NCBI RefSeq assembly: GCF_013350005.1
Contig: NZ_JABVWW010000012.1
Span: 33,780 to 97,779 of the forward strand
Direction: 5' to 3'
DNA length: 64,000 nt
From: Methylocystis silviterrae
GTDB taxonomy: Bacteria; Pseudomonadota; Alphaproteobacteria; Rhizobiales; Beijerinckiaceae
How positions within the stretch are numbered: position 1 is the first letter of the stretch; each line of letters starts with the position of its first letter. Under the pieces are notes generated by a model. The model had not been told where the DNA came from. It did no database searches and saw nothing but the letters and a program-made list of their open reading frames with translations. The translations under genes and the position numbers were made by a program. Below, one piece after another: positions 58,744 through 64,000 of this stretch.

Positions 58744-60978
58744 ATGAAGCTGCATATTCAGGATAAACTCGCAGCCCAGCGCACGGGCGCCGATATCGCC
58801 GTGATGGATTGCGCCGACGAGATTCTCGTGGAGGATCCCGCCAAGCTTGCGGCCTCTCCACAGCGCTTCATCAATCGAGAGCTGTCCTGGCTGGAATTCA
58901 ATCGCCGCGTTCTGGAGGAGGCCTCCAACCGCAATCACCCATTGCTTGAGCAACTGCGTTTCCTATCCATCTCGGCCAATAATCTCGACGAATTCTTCAT
59001 GGTGCGCGTCGCCGGCCTTCGCGGGCAGGTGCGCTCCGGCGTGACGGCGCGCTCCGAGGACGGCCTGACACCCGCCGAGCAGCTGACGAAGATCACCGAG
59101 CGCGTCACGCTGTTGACGAGCGAGCAATTGCGGCGCTGGCGCGAGCTTCGCGCCGAGATTGAAGACGTCGGCATTATTATCGTCGAGCCCGCCGACGTCT
59201 CCAAGGCCGACCGTGAGTGGCTTGAGGAATATTTCCTCAGCCGCGTGTTTCCGGTGCTGACGCCGCTCGCGGTCGATCCGGCGCATCCGTTTCCTTTCAT
59301 CCCCAATCTCGGCTTCACATTGGCGCTCGAACTGGTGCGCCCCGGCGATCGCAAGACGCTGCAGGCGCTGGTCCGCCTGCCGCCGAAGATCGAGCGCTTC
59401 GTGCGCTTGCCGGCGACGACGGGCGTCGCCGGCCGTGAGCGCTTCATGCTGCTCGAAACGCTGATCGCGATGAACGCGCAGCGGCTGTTTCCTGGCTATT
59501 TGCTGCGGGCGCAGGGGCTGTTCCGGGTCATTCGCGACAGCGATCTCGAAGTCGAGGAAGAAGCCGAAGATCTCGTGCTGCTTTTTGAGACCGCGTTGAA
59601 GCGGCGTCGGCGCGGTTCGGTGATCCGGCTCGAAGTGGCGGCGGACATGCCGGCGACCTTGCGCGCGCTCGTGGCCGAGGAGCTCGATGTCAACGAACCG
59701 GAGACCTTCGAGATCGACGGCATGTTGGCCCTCAACGATCTTTCCGAACTCGTCGCGCTCGACCGGCCGGAACTGAAATTCAAGCCCTACAACCCGCGCT
59801 TTCCGGAACGGGTGCGCGACAATGGCGGCGACTGTTTCCTCGCGATCAAGCAGAAGGATCTCGCGGTCCATCATCCGTACGAATCTTTCGACGTCGTCGT
59901 GCAGTTCCTGCAACAGGCGGCGCGCGATCCCAATGTCATCGCCATCAAGCAGACGCTCTATCGCACCTCCAACAACAGTCCGATCGTGCGCGCGCTTGTG
60001 GAGGCTGCGGAGGCGGGCAAATCCGTCACCGCGCTCGTCGAACTGAAGGCGCGCTTCGACGAGGAAGCGAATATTCGCTGGGCGCGCGATCTCGAACGCG
60101 CCGGCGCGCAAGTCGTCTTCGGTTTCATCGAGCTCAAGACGCACGCCAAATTATCGCTCGTCGTGCGCCGGGAAGGCGGCGGCCTCGTCACCTACTGCCA
60201 TGTCGGCACCGGCAATTATCACCCTGTGACGGCGCGCATCTATACGGACATTTCGGTGTTCACCGCCGACCCTGTGATCGGACGGGACATCTCGCGCATC
60301 TTCAATTACATCACCGGCTATGCCGAGCCGGCCGGGCTTGAGCGCATGTCGGTGTCGCCGATTTCGCTCAAGAAGAAACTTCTCGAGCATATCGACCAGG
60401 AAATCGCCTTCGTGAAGGCCGGCAAGCCTGGCGTGATCTGGGGCAAATGCAACGCGCTTGTTGATCCTGAAATCATCGACGCTCTTTATGCGGCGTCGCA
60501 AGCGGGCGTCTCGATCGAACTCATCGTGCGCGGCATCTGCTGTCTGCGGCCCGGCGTTCCCGGACTGTCCGACAACATTCGCGTGAAGTCGATCGTCGGC
60601 CGCTTTCTCGAACACGCGCGTGTTTACGCCTTCGGCGGCGGCCATGTGCTGCCGCATCCGCGCGCGCACGTCTACATTTCTTCCGCCGACCTGATGCAGC
60701 GCAATCTCGATCGAAGGGTCGAGGTGATGATGCCGATCGTCAATCCGACGGTGCATCAGCAGGTGCTCGATCAGATCATGCTCGCCAATCTGATCGACAA
60801 TGAGCAGAGCTATCGTGTCTTGCCGGACGGCTCGTCGCTGCGCATCGTTCCGCCCGAAGGCGAGGAGCGGTTTAACGCGCACAAATATTTCATGACCAAT
60901 CCCTCGCTATCGGGTCGCGGCAAGTCGCTCAAGGACTGGCGGCCGCGCTCGCTCTTAAAGCGCGGCCAAAATGCTTGA
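58744..60978 (+). CDS. ppk1: Polyphosphate kinase 1
   Basis: Ppk1 makes polyphosphate reversibly from ATP. The 744-residue protein has the N-domain start [20 protein letters not shown] and the head domain. In the C-terminal phospholipase-D-like domains, the phosphorylated His is in [20 protein letters not shown] (near residue 470). The second His block is [20 protein letters not shown]. Length is normal. ATG 58744 has GGGAAG upstream; GTG 58738 is two codons earlier. The ppx gene overlaps the last 8 bases, so synthesis and breakdown enzymes are coupled. Confidence 0.97.
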   Translation: MKLHIQDKLAAQRTGADIAVMDCADEILVEDPAKLAASPQRFINRELSWLEFNRRVLEEASNRNHPLLEQLRFLSISANNLDEFFMVRVAGLRGQVRSGVTARSEDGLTPAEQLTKITERVTLLTSEQLRRWRELRAEIEDVGIIIVEPADVSKADREWLEEYFLSRVFPVLTPLAVDPAHPFPFIPNLGFTLALELVRPGDRKTLQALVRLPPKIERFVRLPATTGVAGRERFMLLETLIAMNAQRLFPGYLLRAQGLFRVIRDSDLEVEEEAEDLVLLFETALKRRRRGSVIRLEVAADMPATLRALVAEELDVNEPETFEIDGMLALNDLSELVALDRPELKFKPYNPRFPERVRDNGGDCFLAIKQKDLAVHHPYESFDVVVQFLQQAARDPNVIAIKQTLYRTSNNSPIVRALVEAAEAGKSVTALVELKARFDEEANIRWARDLERAGAQVVFGFIELKTHAKLSLVVRREGGGLVTYCHVGTGNYHPVTARIYTDISVFTADPVIGRDISRIFNYITGYAEPAGLERMSVSPISLKKKLLEHIDQEIAFVKAGKPGVIWGKCNALVDPEIIDALYAASQAGVSIELIVRGICCLRPGVPGLSDNIRVKSIVGRFLEHARVYAFGGGHVLPHPRAHVYISSADLMQRNLDRRVEVMMPIVNPTVHQQVLDQIMLANLIDNEQSYRVLPDGSSLRIVPPEGEERFNAHKYFMTNPSLSGRGKSLKDWRPRSLLKRGQNA

Positions 60979-62497
60979 GGCGGCGGCGCGTGGCGCGACG
61001 CAGCGCTCCGATTCCGCGCCCAAGCCTGTCGCGATCGTCGACATCGGCTCGAATTCGGTGCGGCTTGTCGCCTATCAGGCGCTCGCGCGCGCGCTGACCC
61101 CGATCTTCAACGAAAAGGCGATGTGCGGTCTCGGCAAGGGCGTCGTCACCACAGGCCGACTTCCTGATGAGGGCGTCGACAAGGCGATGAAGGCGCTGCG
61201 CCGCTATCGGACGCTTTGCGAGACGATGGGCGTCGACGACATCGAGGTGATCGCCACAGCGGCGGTGCGCGGAGCCAAGAATGGCGACGTTTTTCTGGAC
61301 GCGGCGCGCGACGCCATTCAGCGCGACATTTCGCTGCTTTCGGGCCGCCGCGAGGCGGAGCTTTCCGCGCTTGGCGTCATTTCGGCGATCCATGAGCCGG
61401 ACGGCGTCGTGGGCGATCTCGGCGGCGGCTCGCTCGAACTCATCGATGTCCACAAGGAAACGCTCGGCAAGGGGATCACCCTGCCGCTCGGCGGACTCGC
61501 GTTGATGGACGCCTCGCGGCGCTCGATGCGCGAGGCGACGCGCATCGCCCGCAAGGCGATCGCCGACGCGAAGCCGCTCGATCTTCTCAAGGGCCGCACC
61601 TTTTACGCGGTCGGCGGCACCTGGCGATCGCTCGCCAAACTCCATATGCGTCAGCGCAACTATGCGCTCGGCGTCATGCATCATTACCGCATCCAGACGA
61701 GCGAAGCCGCCGACTTCGCTGAACTTGTCGAACATATCGACAGCGAGGCGCTCGAGGACATTGATTTCGTTTCGGCGGCGCGCCGGCCTCTGCTTGCCTA
61801 TGGCGCGATCGTGCTTGACGAGATCATCCGCCGCGCCAAGCCTCGCGAAATCGTCATTTCAGCCGCGGGCGTGCGCGAAGGAATGTTGTATGAGCGCCTG
61901 TCGTCGGCCGAGCGTCGCGTCGACCCCTTGCTCGCGGCGACGCGCGAATTGGAAGTGACTTTCGCGCGCGCGCCGGGCTATGGCGACGATCTCATTGATT
62001 GGACGGACGCCTATATGGAAAAGAGCGGCATTGATGAAACCGACGAGGAGCGCCGGCTGCGCCACGCCGCCTGTCTGCTCTCCGACATCGCTTGGCGCGC
62101 CCATCCGGAATATCGTGCGCAGCGCGCCATGAACATCGTCACGCAGGGGCCGTTCGTCGCCATTGATCATCCGGGCCGCGCCTTCCTGTCGCTTGCAATC
62201 GTCTTCCGCCACGAAGGGCTCGACGGGGCGGAAGGCCTTGCGGATCTGCGCACCCTGTTGACGACACGTCTGTTCGCGCGCGCGCGCATTCTCGGGGCGC
62301 TCATGCGGGTCGCCTATTTGTTGTCAGCGTCGATGCCCGGCGTGCTGCCGCGCACGCGCTTGCGGGTCTGCGATCGCGCGGCGACGCTCACTTTGCCTGC
62401 CGCTTACGCCGATCTTGCGAGCGAGCGCGTGCTCAATCGTCTGAAGGCGCTCGGCAAGCTCATGGGCGCCGACGCGCAGATCGAGGTGGCGCCCTGA
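60971..62497 (+). CDS. ppx: Exopolyphosphatase (Ppx/GppA family)
   Basis: Ppx removes terminal phosphates from polyphosphate and may act on pppGpp. The 508-residue protein has the ASKHA phosphate motifs [17 protein letters not shown] (near residue 25) and [17 protein letters not shown] (near 150). The [17 protein letters not shown] block lies between them, and the catalytic Glu is in that region. A helical C-terminal part with an HD-like region follows ([20 protein letters not shown]). It starts inside the ppk1 3' end. Confidence 0.95.
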   Translation: MLEAAARGATQRSDSAPKPVAIVDIGSNSVRLVAYQALARALTPIFNEKAMCGLGKGVVTTGRLPDEGVDKAMKALRRYRTLCETMGVDDIEVIATAAVRGAKNGDVFLDAARDAIQRDISLLSGRREAELSALGVISAIHEPDGVVGDLGGGSLELIDVHKETLGKGITLPLGGLALMDASRRSMREATRIARKAIADAKPLDLLKGRTFYAVGGTWRSLAKLHMRQRNYALGVMHHYRIQTSEAADFAELVEHIDSEALEDIDFVSAARRPLLAYGAIVLDEIIRRAKPREIVISAAGVREGMLYERLSSAERRVDPLLAATRELEVTFARAPGYGDDLIDWTDAYMEKSGIDETDEERRLRHAACLLSDIAWRAHPEYRAQRAMNIVTQGPFVAIDHPGRAFLSLAIVFRHEGLDGAEGLADLRTLLTTRLFARARILGALMRVAYLLSASMPGVLPRTRLRVCDRAATLTLPAAYADLASERVLNRLKALGKLMGADAQIEVAP

Positions 62498-62547
62498 ACA
62501 CAAAAGCGGTTCACTCTCCAAACGGACTTAATTGAAAGGAATTCGAT

Positions 62548-63594
62548 ATGGACAGGCAATTCGCAAAAGGGCTTCTGGCGGCCGCCGTTGCGATCGCATC
62601 GATGTGCGGGAGCGCCGAAGCCTGCACGCGCGTGCTCTATGGGACCAGCGATAAGGACTATCTTGTGGGCCGGACGATGGACTGGGACGTCGATCCGCGA
62701 ACAAACTTGTGGTCCTTCCCGCGCGGCATGGCGCGCGACGGCGGCGTCGGGCCGGGGTCGATCAAATGGACCTCGAAACACGGTTCGCTCATCGCCGACT
62801 TTTACAACGCGGCCACGGCTGAAGGCATGAATGACGCAGGGCTCGCGGTTAATCTTCTCTATCTCGCCGAGGCGGATTACGGAGACCCGAAAGCCTCCAA
62901 GAAGCCGCTGCTGTCCGTCGGCGGCTGGGCGCAATATGTTCTCGACAATTACGCGAACGTCGCTGATGCGGTGAAGGCGCTGCAAAAGGAGCCCTTCGCG
63001 ATCGTCGCGCCCGATCTTCCCGGCGGCGTCAAAGCGGCGAGCCATATGGCGCTGGCCGATCAATCTGGCGACAGCGCGATACTCGAATATCTCGGCGGCA
63101 AGCTCGTCATTCATCACAACCCTAAATACACGGTGATGACCAATTCCCCGCCTTTCGATCAGCAGCTCGCCCTTAACACCTATTGGGTCGAGATCGGCGG
63201 GTCGAATTTCCTTCCCGGCACGCATCGCGCGTCCGATCGCTTCGCCCGCGCCAGCTGGAACTTGAACGCGACGCCGAAAGTCGACGACAAGCGCGTGGCG
63301 ATCGCCAGCGTCTTTTCGATCATTCGAAACGTCTCGGTGCCGCTTGGGATATCCACGCCGCAGGAGCCGAACATCGCCTCGACGCGGTGGCGTTCGGTCA
63401 CCGACATCAAGGATCGGCTCTATTATTTCGAGCCGACGCTGAACCCTTCGATTTTCTGGGTCGAGCTGACGAAATTGAAGCTCGAACCGGGCGCCAAGCC
63501 CGCGAAGCTCGACCTTGCGGGCAGCCCGCTTCTGGCAGGCGAAGTTTCGGACAAATTCGTTCCCGCCGAGCCGTTCAAATTCCTATCGCACTGA
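62548..63594 (+). CDS. Secreted choloylglycine hydrolase-family (linear amide C-N) hydrolase
   Basis: This 348-residue Ntn-hydrolase has a signal peptide (GLLAAAVAIASMCGSAEA) whose predicted cleavage leaves Cys26 as the N-terminal nucleophile (CTRVLYGTSDKDYLVGRTMDW). The Arg and Asp that follow match the family (RTMDWD). A later block is MNDAGLAVNLLYLAE, and the NPKYTVMTNSP part holds the Asn of the active site. Family members cut linear amide bonds in bile salts, penicillin V or acyl-homoserine lactones; the substrate here is unknown. It begins 50 bases after ppx, with GGAATTCGAT before the ATG. A strong hairpin with a T-rich tail follows at 63626. Confidence 0.88.
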   Translation: MDRQFAKGLLAAAVAIASMCGSAEACTRVLYGTSDKDYLVGRTMDWDVDPRTNLWSFPRGMARDGGVGPGSIKWTSKHGSLIADFYNAATAEGMNDAGLAVNLLYLAEADYGDPKASKKPLLSVGGWAQYVLDNYANVADAVKALQKEPFAIVAPDLPGGVKAASHMALADQSGDSAILEYLGGKLVIHHNPKYTVMTNSPPFDQQLALNTYWVEIGGSNFLPGTHRASDRFARASWNLNATPKVDDKRVAIASVFSIIRNVSVPLGISTPQEPNIASTRWRSVTDIKDRLYYFEPTLNPSIFWVELTKLKLEPGAKPAKLDLAGSPLLAGEVSDKFVPAEPFKFLSH

Positions 63595-63625
63595 CGCGCG
63601 GGCATTTCTGGGCCTTTTGAGTAAC

Positions 63626-63654
63626 GCGGCGCGTCATGGGACGCGCCGCTTTCT
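63626..63654 (+). terminator. Rho-independent terminator after the amidase gene
   Basis: A perfect 10-bp stem GCGGCGCGTC/GACGCGCCGC with an ATGG loop is followed by TTTCT. It starts 32 bases after the stop codon. It could also serve the convergent gene at the right edge. Confidence 0.75.
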
Positions 63655-63658
63655 GATG

Positions 63659-63940
63659 CTACTCCGCTGGAGCGTGCGCGACTCGATTGATCTTGTCCAC
63701 GCGCATGGTCTCTGCGCCAGCGGCGCAATTGAAGCGCAGGGATGTGCCGACGGCAGAGTCGAAAAACGCCGCTTTTCCGTCCGTGACGGTGACGACGAGA
63801 CGCGTTGCCTGGGTCGCCGGCGTCGGATCCTCCTCCAGCGCGGAATCGATGACCATCATGGTGAGACGGCAGCCGTTCGCGCCGCCGACGAAATAGCTCA
63901 CGACATGTTTTGAGCCAGCGTCAAAGCTGGACACCTCCAA
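63659..63940 (-). CDS. Hypothetical protein, probably running past the right edge
   Basis: The frame is open on the minus strand from the stop at 63659 to the window end. The first available start is a TTG at 63938-63940 (a GTG follows two codons later), and there is no ATG in the visible part, so the gene may begin outside the window. The product (SSFDAGSKHVVSYFVGGANGCRLTMM, then ATRLVVTVTDGKAAFF) looks beta-rich with two Cys. I recognise no family. The amidase gene is convergent, and a terminator hairpin lies between. Confidence 0.5.
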   Translation of the reverse strand: MEVSSFDAGSKHVVSYFVGGANGCRLTMMVIDSALEEDPTPATQATRLVVTVTDGKAAFFDSAVGTSLRFNCAAGAETMRVDKINRVAHAPAE

Positions 63941-64000
63941 TAACCGGGCTTTTCGTGGACTGGCTGTTGGGCGTGAGGCGGCTCGAGGCCATCCTTCCGG

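Noticed and set aside
1..64000. tRNA or rRNA genes
   Set aside because: I read all intergenic gaps on both strands for cloverleaf stems with a TTCGA-type arm and for rRNA-like sequence, and saw none. A covariance-model scan would be needed to exclude a divergent one.

Overview
The window is GC-rich chromosome from an alphaproteobacterium of the order Hyphomicrobiales (Rhizobiales). It most likely comes from a type II methanotroph such as Methylocystis or Methylosinus. The order is supported by ornithine-lipid genes (olsA/olsB), the complex I subunit NDUFA12, the DnaA-inactivator homologue HdaA beside ppk and ppx, a B12-dependent ribonucleotide reductase, and the NDUFA12-DUF2155-aat-accCB-aroQ order. 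The methanotroph assignment rests on an octaheme hydroxylamine oxidoreductase gene followed by haoB, and on two MxaD-like periplasmic proteins next to a YVTN beta-propeller. No pmo, mmo, mxaF or xoxF gene lies in the window, so this part is inference. I see no tRNA, rRNA or CRISPR array.

Layout: 0.1-4.8 kb holds uvrC, a Ca2+/H+ antiporter, a GST and ung. ung is overlapped by a MntA-HepT (MNT-HEPN) pair. 5.5-9.4 kb holds tolQRAB without pal. 9.6-12.5 kb holds haoA-haoB. 12.7-20 kb holds a metallophosphatase, yraN, rsmI, an LpoA-like lipoprotein, glyS and trxB. 20-24 kb holds two tandem Gly/Trp-rich secreted proteins, an RlpA-like protein, a barrel-like protein, a glycine-rich membrane protein and a 52-residue basic protein. 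24-28 kb is nrdJ with a leader that carries DnaA boxes. 28-32.3 kb holds olsB and the convergent unit copG-esterase-olsA. 32.5-34.9 kb is the MxaD/MxaD/beta-propeller group. 35-42 kb holds a flavoprotein, NDUFA12, DUF2155, aat, mliC, accCB, aroQ and a DsbA-like protein. 42-47.7 kb holds lptD, lptG and pepA. 48.27-50.93 kb is an insertion element. 51-64 kb holds holC, a methyltransferase, a polyamine-type ABC transporter, a CDP-alcohol transferase, an AI-2E-type permease, hdaA, ppk, ppx and a secreted Ntn hydrolase.

The clearest accessory feature is a complete IS1595-family element at 48269-50931. It has matching terminal inverted repeats and a perfect 8-bp target duplication (CGTCAACC). Besides the transposase it carries five cargo genes: a small AT-hook-like protein, a DUF3467-like protein, a two-helix membrane protein, a HEPN-like protein with an R-x4-H motif, and a 66-residue protein.

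A second theme is invasion by short palindromic repeats of several families. One copy sits in frame inside glyS. One encodes the C-terminal tail of OlsA. Two supply the start codons of neighbouring periplasmic-protein genes, and a palindrome forms the N-terminus of a methyltransferase. Repeats also fill the haoA-haoB, tolA-tolB, yraN-rsmI and trxB-glyS gaps.
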